A stretch of DNA of 41,468 nt from Verrucomicrobiota bacterium (GTDB taxonomy: Bacteria > Verrucomicrobiota > Verrucomicrobiia > Chthoniobacterales > JACTMZ01). Shown here one piece after another: positions 33,522-41,468 of this stretch (position 1 is the stretch's first letter; the number at the start of each line of letters is the position of its first letter). The stretch is taken from the NCBI GenBank assembly GCA_027624625.1, contig JAQBWH010000016.1, positions 1 through 41,468 of the forward strand, written 5' to 3'. Below the pieces are notes generated by a model. That model did no database searches and was not told the DNA's origin. It saw only the letters and a list, made by a program, of their open reading frames with translations. The position numbers and the translations under genes are program-made.

Positions 33522-34142
33522 TCAGGAAGGAAACTGCTGCCACTCGCGTCGCAGCGTGCCGACCAACTTGCGCAGGCGCCGGGACAATCCGGGTTCGGCA
33601 AGAATTTGCTGCGCCGCAAGAGGATCGCGGACCAGATGCTGCGCGAAGAGATCGCCGAGCGTTGACGGATCGCTCATCTCCCCGACGGCATTGACAAAGG
33701 TTTCCGGCAACTCGATCCCGCGGGAGACGAGTCCGGTACAAATGTCCTGCAACTCACGGCGCAAGCCTTGGCACGCCTCCTCGTCGTCGATCACTGTGAC
33801 CAGTGGTCTGGCCCGGCCGATGAGGTAGGGGTCCTTCTGATCAAACTCGGTCAACTCGACGCGGCCCAAGCCCTGCAGGATGAGTTGGCTGGTGCCGTCG
33901 GGTTGGCCCACACAGGCGCGGACCAAGCCCGCCCCGGCGACGGGGAAGATCGATTCCTCCCCGGTGTCCGGCCGGACCATACCGACGGCGAAAATGCGGT
34001 CGCCGGCCAAGACGGTAGCGAGCATCTCCCGGTAACGGGGTTCGAAGATGAAGAGCGGCAACAACGCGTTGGGAAAAAGGGTCACCCCGGAAAGGGCCAT
34101 CACGGGCATGGAGGACGGGAGTTGGACGGAGGCCGTATTCAT
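33522..34142 (-). CDS. Lon substrate-binding (LON/PUA-like) domain protein
   Basis: This 206-residue protein starts MNTASVQLPSSMPVMALSGV and contains the LonN signature LFPNALLPLFIFEPRYREML (about 21-40), followed by RIFAVGMVRP and GTSQLILQGLGRVEL. It consists of the substrate-recognition domain of Lon only, with no ATPase or protease domain, like the E. coli YcaP-neighbour and many stand-alone LON-domain proteins. Its role is unknown; protein-quality control is a guess. The gene is followed by xseA after 5 bases, so they are likely co-transcribed. It diverges from pyrH. Confidence 0.9.
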   Translation of the reverse strand: MNTASVQLPSSMPVMALSGVTLFPNALLPLFIFEPRYREMLATVLAGDRIFAVGMVRPDTGEESIFPVAGAGLVRACVGQPDGTSQLILQGLGRVELTEFDQKDPYLIGRARPLVTVIDDEEACQGLRRELQDICTGLVSRGIELPETFVNAVGEMSDPSTLGDLFAQHLVRDPLAAQQILAEPGLSRRLRKLVGTLRREWQQFPS

Positions 34143-34237
34143 TCCACCTCAATTTACGCCGGAATCCGCTCACGGGGATCTTTTTTTCACCGCTTTTTCG
34201 CTTCAAGCCATGAGGTCCGCTCGGCTACTCTCCCGGT

Positions 34238-34963
34238 ATGCCCGAATCGCCGAAGTACCGCCGCGTGCTCCTGAAAATCAGCGGCGAGGCCCTGCGCGAA
34301 CCGGGGAGCAAAGATAATATCTCGCCCCAGATCGTCAGCGCGCTCGCCGCTGAAATCAAGGAAGTGGCTGCCCTGGGCGTGCAACTCGCGGTGGTCATCG
34401 GCGGCGGCAACATCTGGCGCGGTCTGGCCGCCTCCCACCGCGGGATGAACCGAACCACAGCCGACTACATGGGAATGCTGGCCACCGTGATCAATGGCAT
34501 GGCCTTGATGAGCGGCCTGGAGGACCTCGGCGTGACCACCCGCGTGCAAACCGCGATCGAAATGAACAACGTGGCCGAACCCTTCATTCTGCGCCGCGCC
34601 TTGCGGCACCTTGAAAACGGGCACGTGGTCATATTCGTCGCCGGCACAGGCAACCCTTTCTTTTCCACCGACACGACCGCGGCGCTTCGGGCCAACGAGA
34701 TCGGCGCCGACGTCATTCTCAAGGCGACCAAAGTCGACGGCATTTACGATGCCGATCCCAAAACACATCCGGATGCCAAGAAATACGACCGGATCACCTA
34801 CACCGAAGCCTTGCAGAAGCGGTTGCAGGTTATGGATTCCACCGCCTTCAGCCTTTGCATGGACAATAAGATGCCTATCGTGGTGTTCGACATCGCGGGT
34901 CCGAGCAACATCAAGCGCGCGGTCACCGGAGAGCCGATCGGTACGCTGGTCACCGGAACCTGA
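34238..34963 (+). CDS. pyrH: Uridylate kinase
   Basis: This is a 241-residue hexameric UMP kinase of the amino-acid-kinase fold. Signatures are [65 protein letters not shown] and [11 protein letters not shown]. It phosphorylates UMP to UDP using ATP. It is followed 6 bases later by frr, the common bacterial arrangement that ties nucleotide supply to translation genes. tsf and rpsB, often upstream of it, are absent. Confidence 0.97.
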   Translation: MPESPKYRRVLLKISGEALREPGSKDNISPQIVSALAAEIKEVAALGVQLAVVIGGGNIWRGLAASHRGMNRTTADYMGMLATVINGMALMSGLEDLGVTTRVQTAIEMNNVAEPFILRRALRHLENGHVVIFVAGTGNPFFSTDTTAALRANEIGADVILKATKVDGIYDADPKTHPDAKKYDRITYTEALQKRLQVMDSTAFSLCMDNKMPIVVFDIAGPSNIKRAVTGEPIGTLVTGT

Positions 34964-34969
34964 TATTTT

Positions 34970-35524
34970 ATGGACGAAATTCTTTTCACCGCAGAAGAGG
35001 GCATGGATAAGGCCCTCGATTTCATGAAGCACGAATTCAGCAGCGTGCGCACCGGCAAAGCCTCACCGGCCCTGGTCGAGGGGATCGAGGTGGACGCCTA
35101 CGGTTCGGTCATGAAACTCAAGCAACTCGCGCTGATCAGCACACCGGAACCGCGGCTCATTGTCATCCAGCCCTTCGACGCCTCGACCTTAAAACCGATC
35201 GAGAAAGCGATCAATGAATCGAAGATCGGCATCACCCCCTCGGTCGACGGCAAGCTCATCCGTCTTCCTGTTCCGGAACTCAGCGAGGAACGGCGCAAGG
35301 ACCTGGTCAAAACGCTCAAGAATATGGCCGAAGAAACCCGGGTGCGCATGCGTGCGGCCCGCCGTCATGCCATGGAAACAGCCAAGAAAATGCAAAAGGA
35401 AGGCGCTTTGACCGAGGACAACCTCAAGAGCGCCGAGACGCAGATCCAAAAACTGACCGATAAATTTGTCGCCGACGTGGATGCCCAACTGGTCGCCAAA
35501 GAAGGCGACATCATGAAAATCTGA
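34970..35524 (+). CDS. frr: Ribosome recycling factor
   Basis: The protein has 184 residues. Typical segments are FMKHEFSSVRTGKASPALVE, LKQLALISTPEPRLIVIQPFD, IGITPSVDGKLIRLPVPELSEERRKDL and the helical KKMQKEGALTEDNLKSAE region. With EF-G it splits post-termination ribosomes. It shares the pyrH transcript, and its stop codon overlaps the start of the next gene (TGATG). Confidence 0.97.
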   Translation: MDEILFTAEEGMDKALDFMKHEFSSVRTGKASPALVEGIEVDAYGSVMKLKQLALISTPEPRLIVIQPFDASTLKPIEKAINESKIGITPSVDGKLIRLPVPELSEERRKDLVKTLKNMAEETRVRMRAARRHAMETAKKMQKEGALTEDNLKSAETQIQKLTDKFVADVDAQLVAKEGDIMKI

Positions 35525-36021
35525 TGAGCACCGCGACCGTGCGCCGTCTGGCTGTCCTCCTCCTTGTTTGTGCCGCCTGCTCCGGCCTCTCGGCTAATGT
35601 GGTGCGCTGGGCCCCCGATTTTGCCTGGCTCAAATCGGGAGGCAACTCCACGACCCTCAAGGCGCTGCGTGGTCAGCCCGTTGTTCTCGTGGTCGCTCCC
35701 TCCCCGAGGGACCGGAAATTCCGCCAACAAGCGAAGGAGTTGGCAAAGACCTACCAACTTCTGGGCAACGACAAGGTGGTCATGGTGGCCGCCTTCACCG
35801 GGGAACCTGGTGTGATTCGTTCCGATCTTCCTTTTGTCCTCGCCGCCAATCCGGGTGCCATCGTGCAATCCTACGGGGTGGCCGGAGACTTTGCCGTCTT
35901 TGTCATCGGGCGGGACGGCAATCTTGACGAGATTTCAGACCGCGTCCTGCCGGGTCAACGCGTTCTCGACATCATCAATAATTCCTTCGTCGTGCAGCGC
36001 GACAATCGTCGCGCGGAATAG
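35524..36021 (+). CDS. Exported thioredoxin-like (DUF4174-type) protein
   Basis: This 165-residue protein has a signal peptide (hydrophobic residues about 8-20, cleavage near GLSA). The mature part reads like a thioredoxin-fold domain: GQPVVLVVAPSPRDRKFRQQ (strand and helix), DKVVMVAAFTGEPG, GDFAVFVIGRDGNLDEIS and RVLDIINNSFVVQRDNRR. There is no CxxC, so it is not a disulfide oxidoreductase. The layout resembles DUF4174 proteins, whose role is unknown. It overlaps frr by one base, so it is probably part of the pyrH-frr operon. Confidence 0.72.
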   Translation: MSTATVRRLAVLLLVCAACSGLSANVVRWAPDFAWLKSGGNSTTLKALRGQPVVLVVAPSPRDRKFRQQAKELAKTYQLLGNDKVVMVAAFTGEPGVIRSDLPFVLAANPGAIVQSYGVAGDFAVFVIGRDGNLDEISDRVLPGQRVLDIINNSFVVQRDNRRAE

Positions 36022-36092
36022 GCGGGCGATCCCCTCCCTCCGGACGCAACGTTGCCAATCGGCCCGACCGCGTTAGGGCCACCGCGATAGAT

Positions 36093-37418
36093 CTAAAGAC
36101 TCTGCCGCACGGCGTCGGCAATGTGGTCGGCGTGCGTTTCCAGCAAGCCCGCATCGCGGCCTTCGAGGAGGATGCGCAATTTCGGTTCTGTGCCGCTGTA
36201 GCGGACCAAGACGCGGCCGCGTGGGGCGAGGGCTTGCTCCGCGGTGGTCATGGCGGCCTGGATCGCCGGCACCGCATGGAGAGGCGGTTGAGATTTCACG
36301 GTCACCGTGCGCTGCGCCTGCGGGTATTTCCGGAGCGCCTGGCGGAGTTCGCTCAGCGGTTTTCCACTCTCGGTCATGAGGCGGAAAATTTGCAGGGCGG
36401 AAACGAGTCCGTCCCCTGTCGTGCCGTGGCGCAGAAAAATCATGTGTCCGCTTTGCTCGCCACCGAGGATGAATCCCCCCTCGCGCATGGCCTCGAGCAC
36501 ATAGCGGTCTCCGACCGCCGTGCGGATCACTTTTCCGCCGGCTTGTCCGATGGCTTCGTCCAGCCCGAGATTGCTCATCACGGTGGCAACCACCGCGTTG
36601 CCCGCGAGTTCACCGCGGCGCAGCAGGTCGAGTCCGGCCATGGCGAGAAGTTCGTCGCCGTCGAGCGGGTCGCCGGTCTCATCGCAGAGGAGAAGCCGGT
36701 CGGCATCGCCGTCGTGGGAGAGTCCGACCCGGGCCCCGGATTCTTTGACCAGACGGCTGATCTCGCGGGCCACCGTGCTGCCGCAGTCGCTATTGATGTT
36801 GCTCCCGTCCGGCGAGGCATGGAAGACGTGCACCTCGGCGCCGAGCGCCCGCAAGGCGGCCGGTGTTGTCTCGAACGCGGCCCCGTTGGCGCAGTCCACC
36901 GCGACCTTGAGCCCGTGCAGCGAAAAGCCGGCGGGCAAGGATCGCAAGGCATGGGCCACGTATTGACCGGCAGCATCCTCGATCACGGACATCGTTCCCG
37001 TTCTGTCGGTGGCAAACTCAGCACCAAGTTGCTCTTCGATGGCAAATTCGGTGGCGTCGGGGAGCTTGAAGCCTTGGCCGGAGAAAAATTTGATCCCGTT
37101 GTCGCGGGCCGGATTGTGGGACGCGGAAATGACCGCGCCGGCATCGAGGCGGTTTGCCACCACGAAAGCAGCCACTCCGGGGGTGGGCAGGACGCCAAGC
37201 AAGCGCACGTCGCCGCCGGCCGAGGTTATTCCTCGTCCTAATGCCTCCTCGAGCATCGGGCCGGACTCACGGGTGTCGCGTGCGATGGCGATGACCGGCT
37301 TTGCTTTGCCTAGAACGCGGACCAGTGCACGCCCCAGTTTTTGGGCAAACTGCGCGGTGATCGGTGTTTCGCCGGCCCGGCCGCGGATGCCGTCCGTCCC
37401 AAAATAGCGCCGGGTCAT
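36093..37418 (-). CDS. glmM: Phosphoglucosamine mutase
   Basis: This is a 441-residue alpha-D-phosphohexomutase. Seen motifs are YFGTDGIRGRAG at the N-terminus, the active-site phosphoserine Ser100 in ISASHNP, the metal-binding SHDGDADRL, the sugar-binding GGEQSGHM and the phosphate-binding RYSGTEPKLRI. It interconverts glucosamine-6-phosphate and -1-phosphate for UDP-GlcNAc and peptidoglycan. It overlaps the CdaR-like gene by 4 bases and is the last gene of the cdaA operon, the same order as in Firmicutes, where c-di-AMP synthesis and GlmM activity regulate each other. Confidence 0.97.
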   Translation of the reverse strand: MTRRYFGTDGIRGRAGETPITAQFAQKLGRALVRVLGKAKPVIAIARDTRESGPMLEEALGRGITSAGGDVRLLGVLPTPGVAAFVVANRLDAGAVISASHNPARDNGIKFFSGQGFKLPDATEFAIEEQLGAEFATDRTGTMSVIEDAAGQYVAHALRSLPAGFSLHGLKVAVDCANGAAFETTPAALRALGAEVHVFHASPDGSNINSDCGSTVAREISRLVKESGARVGLSHDGDADRLLLCDETGDPLDGDELLAMAGLDLLRRGELAGNAVVATVMSNLGLDEAIGQAGGKVIRTAVGDRYVLEAMREGGFILGGEQSGHMIFLRHGTTGDGLVSALQIFRLMTESGKPLSELRQALRKYPQAQRTVTVKSQPPLHAVPAIQAAMTTAEQALAPRGRVLVRYSGTEPKLRILLEGRDAGLLETHADHIADAVRQSL

Positions 37419-37561
37419 TTTTTGGCGCGTTCGGCCGCCGCCGGGCGACCGCGTCCGTCGTCGCCGGGGTCGACGTTGTGCTGGATGAGGTACCAGACGA
37501 CCGCGGCGAGCAGGAGACAGATCAGCTTAATTTTCCAATTGTGGAGGAGAATCTGTTTCAT
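37415..37561 (-). CDS. Minimal CdaR/YbbR-like membrane protein (single transmembrane helix)
   Basis: This 48-residue protein starts MKQILLHNWKIKLICLLLAA. Basic residues are followed by one membrane helix (about 12-28, ending VVWYLIQHNV) and an 18-residue polar tail. The start resembles the first 30 residues of CdaR (YbbR), where a short N-terminal stretch with N.W..K precedes the membrane helix. All extracellular YbbR domains are missing. It overlaps cdaA by 35 bases and glmM by 4, exactly where cdaR sits in cdaA-cdaR-glmM operons. It may be a CdaA partner reduced to its membrane anchor. The function is inferred from location and similarity. Confidence 0.7.
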   Translation of the reverse strand: MKQILLHNWKIKLICLLLAAVVWYLIQHNVDPGDDGRGRPAAAERAKK

Positions 37562-38321
37562 ATTTCTCGAGGAGGAGGAGTTGGTTGAGGCGGCGGCGGA
37601 AGCGGTCGATGTTGAGGTTGCGTTCGAGGATGCCGCGATGGCAGAGCGAGACGTGGCCGGTTTCCTCCGAGACCAAAATGGCAATGGCGTCGGACTCTTC
37701 GGTGATGCCGATACCGGCGCGGTGGCGCAGCCCGAGACTGCGGTCGAGATCCTCGCGCGCGGTGAGCGGAAAGATGCATGCTGCGGCGGCCACGCGGTCG
37801 TTCTGTACGATGACACCGCCATCGTGCAGCACCGTCTTGGGGTGAAAGATGGTCAGGATAAGTTCCTTGGAAAACACGGCGTCCACGTCGACGCCGGTCG
37901 AGGCAAATTGGCGGATGCTGATGTCGCGCTCGAGGGCGATGAGCGCGCCGAACTGGCGCCTGGCCAAGTCGAAAACGGTGTCGACCAATTGGTCGATTGA
38001 TTCTTTTTTCTGCAGGGCGGATCGGAAGAAATGCTGGCTGCCGAGTTCGGTCAGGGCGCGCCGCAGTTCCGGTTGGAAAATGACGACCAGAGCGATGGCG
38101 AGAAAAACGGAAAAGCTGCGCAGGAGCCAACCGATGACGTTGAGGTCGAGAAGTTGGGAAGCCAGGGTGAGGCTGATGAAGATGAGGGCGAAACCGACGA
38201 GAATTTTCGCGCCCGGGGTACCGCGGAAATACAGGTACCCGTAGTAGAGCAGCACGGCGAGCAGCACGATCTCCACCGCGCCGGTCCAACGGGTGCCGAT
38301 AAATTCAATGACAGGCTCCAT
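37527..38321 (-). CDS. cdaA: Diadenylate cyclase (membrane-bound, CdaA type)
   Basis: This 264-residue protein has three membrane helices (about 14-32, 36-56, 64-83) and a DAC domain (about 95-245). The catalytic DGA motif appears as Asp167-Gly-Gly (LHDGGVIVQ), a Gly-for-Ala variant, and the RHR motif is Arg199-His-Arg201 in GLRHRAGIGITEESDA. It makes cyclic di-AMP from two ATP, a second messenger for potassium, osmotic and cell-wall control. It starts the operon with the CdaR-like gene and glmM. Confidence 0.95.
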   Translation of the reverse strand: MEPVIEFIGTRWTGAVEIVLLAVLLYYGYLYFRGTPGAKILVGFALIFISLTLASQLLDLNVIGWLLRSFSVFLAIALVVIFQPELRRALTELGSQHFFRSALQKKESIDQLVDTVFDLARRQFGALIALERDISIRQFASTGVDVDAVFSKELILTIFHPKTVLHDGGVIVQNDRVAAAACIFPLTAREDLDRSLGLRHRAGIGITEESDAIAILVSEETGHVSLCHRGILERNLNIDRFRRRLNQLLLLEKYETDSPPQLEN

Positions 38322-38428
38322 CGTTGTCCATTCTGCCTGCTCCCCGGCCCAGGGGCGAGCGCGCAGTCCGCCGGAGCGGTGGATTTTGCCTCTGGATTTG
38401 GCGACCGCCCAAGCGTAATTTGCCCTTG

Positions 38429-38920
38429 ATGTCGCAGCAGCAAGTTGTTCCGGTCCAACTCAAGGCCGTTGTCCCGACCGCCAATGGCGCGGCCCTGTTT
38501 CTCGGCACCGAGGAGAAGACCTTCGTCATTTATGTCGATGCCACGGTCGGCCACGCGATCAACATGTTCTTGGCGGCCACGGAGAAAGAACGTCCGCTGA
38601 CCCACGACCTCATGGCCCACGTGCTCGCCGCCTTCGGCGCGAAGGTCGAACGGGCGGTGATCAACGACGTGAAGAACAGCACGTTTTATGCCCGGCTCAT
38701 TGTCTCCGCGGAGAATGAATTGCATCAGAAAAAGATCATCGAATTGGATGCGCGCCCGAGTGACTGCATCGCCATGGCCATCCAGCAAAAAGCTCCCATC
38801 TTGGTCAGTCGCGCCGTGCTCGATGAGGTGGATGATGCTTCCGACGCGCTCAAGCAGCTCGAAGCGACGAAAGAGCAGGGCGGGGAACCGCCGGTCGTCG
38901 GGGAAGGCGAAGAGGAATAA
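38429..38920 (+). CDS. Bifunctional nuclease family protein (DUF151)
   Basis: This is a 163-residue protein from ATG 38429. The core matches BFN/DUF151: GAALFLGTEEKTFVIYVDATVGHAI, RPLTHDLMAHVLAAFGAKVERAVINDVKNSTFYARL and ELDARPSDCIAMAIQQKAPILVS. The family includes plant nucleases with DNase and RNase activity and a Mycobacterium wag31-adjacent protein; the bacterial role is unclear. The C-terminal tail is acidic. It diverges from cdaA and is followed 36 bases later by obg. Confidence 0.9.
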   Translation: MSQQQVVPVQLKAVVPTANGAALFLGTEEKTFVIYVDATVGHAINMFLAATEKERPLTHDLMAHVLAAFGAKVERAVINDVKNSTFYARLIVSAENELHQKKIIELDARPSDCIAMAIQQKAPILVSRAVLDEVDDASDALKQLEATKEQGGEPPVVGEGEEE

Positions 38921-38956
38921 CCGGAGCGCCGGGTTTCTCCCGCGCGCCGCCAACCA

Positions 38957-40030
38957 ATGTTTGTCGACCAGATCCGCATCCACGCCATAGCGGGCAGCGG
39001 AGGGAACGGGTGCTCCAGCTTCCGCCGCGAAAAATTCGTGCCCCTGGGTGGTCCCGACGGGGGCGATGGCGGCGACGGGGGCAGCATCATCCTGCGGGCC
39101 GATCCGCAGGTCGACACTTTGGTCAATCTCTACTACGAACCGATTGTCCGGGCCAAAAGTGGTGCCAATGGCATGGGAAAGCAGAAATACGGGCGTGCGG
39201 CGCCGGACAAAATTGTCCCCGTGCCGGTCGGGACGCTGGTCTACCGGTTGCCGGATGTGGCGCCGCACAACCCGCTGAAATTCGACGACGGGGAGGAAAT
39301 GCCTTTGCGCCGGCGCAAAGTCGATCCGAAGGATCTCGAGTTGCTCGTCGATTTTAACGAAGCAGGCGCCGAGTTCCTGCTCTGCCAGGGCGGCCGTGGC
39401 GGCCGGGGCAACATCCATTTCAAAAGTTCACGCAACCGTGCTCCGCGTCAGTACACCGAGGGCACGCCGGGAGAAGAGGGTTGGTTTTTCCTCGAGTTGC
39501 GCATGATCGCTGACGCGGGGCTGGTCGGCTACCCGAACGCGGGAAAATCGACTTTGCTTGGAGTGCTTTCCGCGGCCCATCCCAAGGTTGCGGCGTATCC
39601 GTTTACCACGCTGCACCCCATGGTTGGTGTGATGGATTTCCCCGGTTTCCGCCGCGCCACAGTGGCGGATATTCCCGGTCTGATCGAGGGGGCGCACCTT
39701 GATGTCGGGCTCGGTCATGACTTCCTTCGGCATATTGTCCGCTGTCGCACGCTGCTCCTCGTGGTCGATGCGGCGGGCAGCGAGGGACGAGATCCGGTGG
39801 AGGACGCAAAGAAGATCCGCGAGGAACTCGGTCTTTACGATCCGCTTCTCGCGCGGCGCCCCTGGGCGCTGGTTGCCAACAAAACCGATCTTCCGGGGGC
39901 GGAGGAAAATCTTCCCCGTCTTGGCCAGGAATTCCCCGGCATCCCGCTCGTCGCCATTTCGGCGCAGAAGAAGGACGGGTTGGTGGAACTGCGGAAGTTC
40001 CTCGATGAGGAGATCGGCCGTCCGGGTTAA
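38957..40030 (+). CDS. obg: GTPase Obg/CgtA
   Basis: The protein has 357 residues. The N-terminal glycine-rich Obg domain (1-about 180) shows SGGNGCSSFRREKFVP, GPDGGDGGDGGS and GGRGGRGNIHFKSSRNRAPR. The G domain follows with P-loop GYPNAGKST (191-199), switch G3 DIPGLIEGA, G4 NKTD and G5 ISAQ. It binds the large ribosomal subunit and links ribosome assembly to growth. The C-terminal OCT domain found in some species is absent, as in many bacteria. rpmA and rplU are not next to it. Confidence 0.97.
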   Translation: MFVDQIRIHAIAGSGGNGCSSFRREKFVPLGGPDGGDGGDGGSIILRADPQVDTLVNLYYEPIVRAKSGANGMGKQKYGRAAPDKIVPVPVGTLVYRLPDVAPHNPLKFDDGEEMPLRRRKVDPKDLELLVDFNEAGAEFLLCQGGRGGRGNIHFKSSRNRAPRQYTEGTPGEEGWFFLELRMIADAGLVGYPNAGKSTLLGVLSAAHPKVAAYPFTTLHPMVGVMDFPGFRRATVADIPGLIEGAHLDVGLGHDFLRHIVRCRTLLLVVDAAGSEGRDPVEDAKKIREELGLYDPLLARRPWALVANKTDLPGAEENLPRLGQEFPGIPLVAISAQKKDGLVELRKFLDEEIGRPG

Positions 40031-40078
40031 GAGCGGCGCTGAGTTCCAGAGCAAACGTCGAGGCGCGACAGCCGCCGA

Positions 40079-41215
40079 TCAAGGCAACCCGAACCATCTC
40101 GCACGTCGGCTCGAACCGAAGTGTTCTTTTTTCGCCGCGAGGGCGATCGAGGGCTCGTGGTAAACACCTTTCGGGCCGTCCGCGTGCGAGAAAAATCGAT
40201 GTCGACACTGCCGATTTTTCCCCCGCCGAATTCGATGTAGCAGGTGCCGGTGCCGCGGTGGGAAAGTTTCGCTTCCTCGCCGCGCAGTTTGGCCGTGAGC
40301 GTCTCGGCCACGGCGCGCGCGGCGCCCTCGGCAAACACGCCCGCTTTCGGCGTGCCCTGTCGCGCGCAATCACCCACCGCATAAACGCCGGGGAATCGCG
40401 TCTCCAAAGTTTTCGGATTCACCGGGACATATCCGTCTTCCGTCATCCCGCTGTCGACGAGCACTTTGGCGGCGCGGTGCGCGGGGACACCGAGGAAAAG
40501 ATCGAATTCGTATTGCATTCCGTCGTCGGCCACGACGCATTTGGCGGCCATGTCGACCGACGCGATTTCGCGGTCCGGGACAAAACGGATTCCGCGCCCG
40601 GCGAAGGCCCCGAGGAGCGCGCGCGACATCTCGGGCGAGGGGGGCACCGGCACGGGCAGCGGTAGGATCAGGGTGATGTCACACGCTGCACGGATGCCCC
40701 GCTGCTCGAGGTAATCATGCATCATGAGCGCGGCCTCACTCGGAGCCGGAGGGCATTTGAACGGCGTGCCCGCCACACCGATGACGACGCGGCCCGCGCG
40801 AAACTCGGGCAGAATTCCCGCCAGCTTCGCCGCGCCGGCGACCGAGTAAAATTCCGTGGCGTCCGCCATGCCCGGAGTGGCCGCATAGTCGTAGTCCGCA
40901 CCGAGTGCGATGACGAGGTGGTCCGCCTCGAGGGTTCCGCGGTCTGTCGTGACGCGCTTCGCCTCCGCGTCGATCGCGGTGATTTTCCTCCCTGCGGAAA
41001 TGGACGCCGGGTTTGAGGAGTTTGGCGTAAGGCAACCGCACTGCATCGAGCACATTACGCCCGATCATCACGTCGAGTTTCGAGTAGCCGCAGGTGAAGG
41101 CATCGCTCTTGTCGACGAGTGTCACATCATTGCCGTCGCCGAATGTTTCCGACAACGCGGTGCACAACTCGAGTCCGCCGAACCCGGCGCCGAGGACGAG
41201 CACGCGGGTTTTCAT
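40079..41215 (-). pseudogene. FAD/NAD(P)-dependent oxidoreductase (sulfide:quinone / NDH-2-like), two frameshifts
   Basis: The gene starts at ATG 41215 with MKTRVLVLGAGFGGLELC (FAD-binding GxGxxG) and reads to LPYAKLLKPGVHFRRE. At about 40983-40993 the coding frame shifts by +1, continuing as KITAIDAEAKR, HLVIALGADYD, PFKCPPAPSE and FPGVYAVGDCA (second FAD motif). Near the T5 run at 40191-40195 it shifts back by -1 and ends YHEPSIALAAKKEHFGSS, stop at 40079. The reconstructed protein is about 378 residues, normal for this family, which transfers electrons from sulfide or NADH to quinone. Both shifts flank short homopolymers, so sequencing error and real decay are both possible. It is convergent with obg. 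Confidence 0.8.
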
Positions 41216-41261
41216 TCGCGGCGCGGTTGCGATTCGGACAAAAGCAGAAGACAGGCCGTCC

Positions 41262-41468
41262 TTACTGCACGGTCGTGAGCGTGAGCGACCAAGAATTGAG
41301 GGTTCCGGTGTCGCGGCGCGAGAGATCCTGCACAAGAAGCTTCCATCGACCGGCGGCCGTTGTGTTGTTGAAGACCGTAACTGGCACATCGACCAGAACC
41401 ACGTTGTCTTGGCTGGTGCCTGTCCTGTTGTGGAGGACCGTTCTCGTTCCAGCGGGTGAGATGAGAGT
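41262..41468 (-). CDS. C-terminal part of a P-domain (proprotein-convertase-type) exported protein, cut by window edge
   Basis: The minus strand is open from the window end to TAA 41262 and encodes the last 68 residues of a P/Homo B domain: LISPAGTRTVLHNRTG, VTVFNNTTAAGRWKLLVQDL and RRDTGTLNSWSLTL. These match the GxWxLxVxD and DTGTLNSWSLTF hallmarks of this beta-barrel, which follows subtilisin-like or other secreted peptidase domains, or caps large surface proteins. The rest lies outside the window, so the catalytic domain is unknown. It lies 46 bases upstream of the frameshifted oxidoreductase start and on the same strand. Confidence 0.85.
   Translation of the reverse strand, partial: TLISPAGTRTVLHNRTGTSQDNVVLVDVPVTVFNNTTAAGRWKLLVQDLSRRDTGTLNSWSLTLTTVQ

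Noticed and set aside
36022..36092. Terminator between the thioredoxin-like gene and glmM (GGCCC/GGGCC hairpin)
   Set aside because: The stem is only 5 bp with a 10-base loop and there is no T run.
36123..37241. 372-codon plus-strand open frame opposite glmM
   Set aside because: Antisense shadow of glmM, whose phosphoserine and metal motifs are intact.
38051..39418. 455-codon minus-strand open frame opposite the bifunctional nuclease and obg
   Set aside because: It crosses two well-supported plus-strand genes and ends out of frame within cdaA; no motifs of its own.
1..41468. CRISPR arrays, rRNA genes, insertion sequences
   Set aside because: I looked for regularly spaced repeats, rRNA-like sequence and transposase motifs and saw none.

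Overview
The window is about 41 kb of GC-rich, densely coding bacterial DNA. Gene content points to a member of the Verrucomicrobiota or a close PVC-group relative. The clues are a cdaA - one-TM CdaR-like - glmM unit, a long (about 400 aa) IspH, a bifunctional-nuclease (DUF151) gene next to obg, and very few recognisable Shine-Dalgarno sequences. This placement is an inference from gene content; no rRNA gene is present to confirm it.

Layout. 1-900: the 3' part of a tRNA-Gly(CCC), then a Phd/YefM-PIN toxin-antitoxin pair with a perfect palindrome over the antitoxin start. 1000-7640: an exported S9 peptidase, a ChrA-type transporter, a small ferredoxin, a DUF721/DciA-like protein, a HAD-FolB fusion protein, a sugar-nucleotide epimerase-like SDR and an Sfp-type phosphopantetheinyl transferase. 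7640-11190: tRNA-Gly(GCC) followed by a gene-poor, lower-GC stretch. It holds a flavin monooxygenase and a SpoIIAA-like pseudogene broken by a single Trp-to-stop codon, and it looks like acquired or decaying DNA beside a tRNA. 11190-13051: a lipoprotein, a tandem CDGSH iron-sulfur protein and a membrane-anchored protein of unknown function.

13259-27681 is the centrepiece: a purine-catabolism and molybdenum-cofactor supercluster. The plus strand carries 5-hydroxyisourate hydrolase, allantoate amidohydrolase, allantoinase, ureidoglycine aminohydrolase and a single-chain xanthine dehydrogenase. Then come OHCU decarboxylase (minus) diverging from urate oxidase (plus), and XdhC. Next are two divergent cofactor units: moaA-TauE/SafE on the minus strand, and moeA-moaC-mobA/moaD fusion-moaE on the plus strand. 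Together these can take hypoxanthine/xanthine through urate, 5-hydroxyisourate, OHCU, allantoin, allantoate and ureidoglycine to ureidoglycolate, releasing ammonia, and can build most of the molybdopterin cofactor that xanthine dehydrogenase needs. No ureidoglycolate lyase, urease, purine permease or MogA/MoaB is seen here.

27770-40030 is mostly core genome: a hypothetical protein, ispH, cysI, aat, a Lon-substrate-binding-domain protein with xseA, pyrH-frr-thioredoxin-like protein, cdaA-CdaR-like-glmM (cyclic-di-AMP synthesis coupled to cell-wall precursor supply), a bifunctional nuclease and obg. 40079-41468: an FAD/NAD(P) oxidoreductase carrying two compensating frameshifts, then the C-terminus of a P-domain (proprotein-convertase type) exported protein cut off by the window edge.

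The most interesting items are the HAD-FolB and MobA-MoaD fusions, the CdaR reduced to a single membrane helix, the compact uraD/uox divergent control region with a 30-bp-phased direct repeat, and the SpoIIAA-like gene killed by one nonsense codon.
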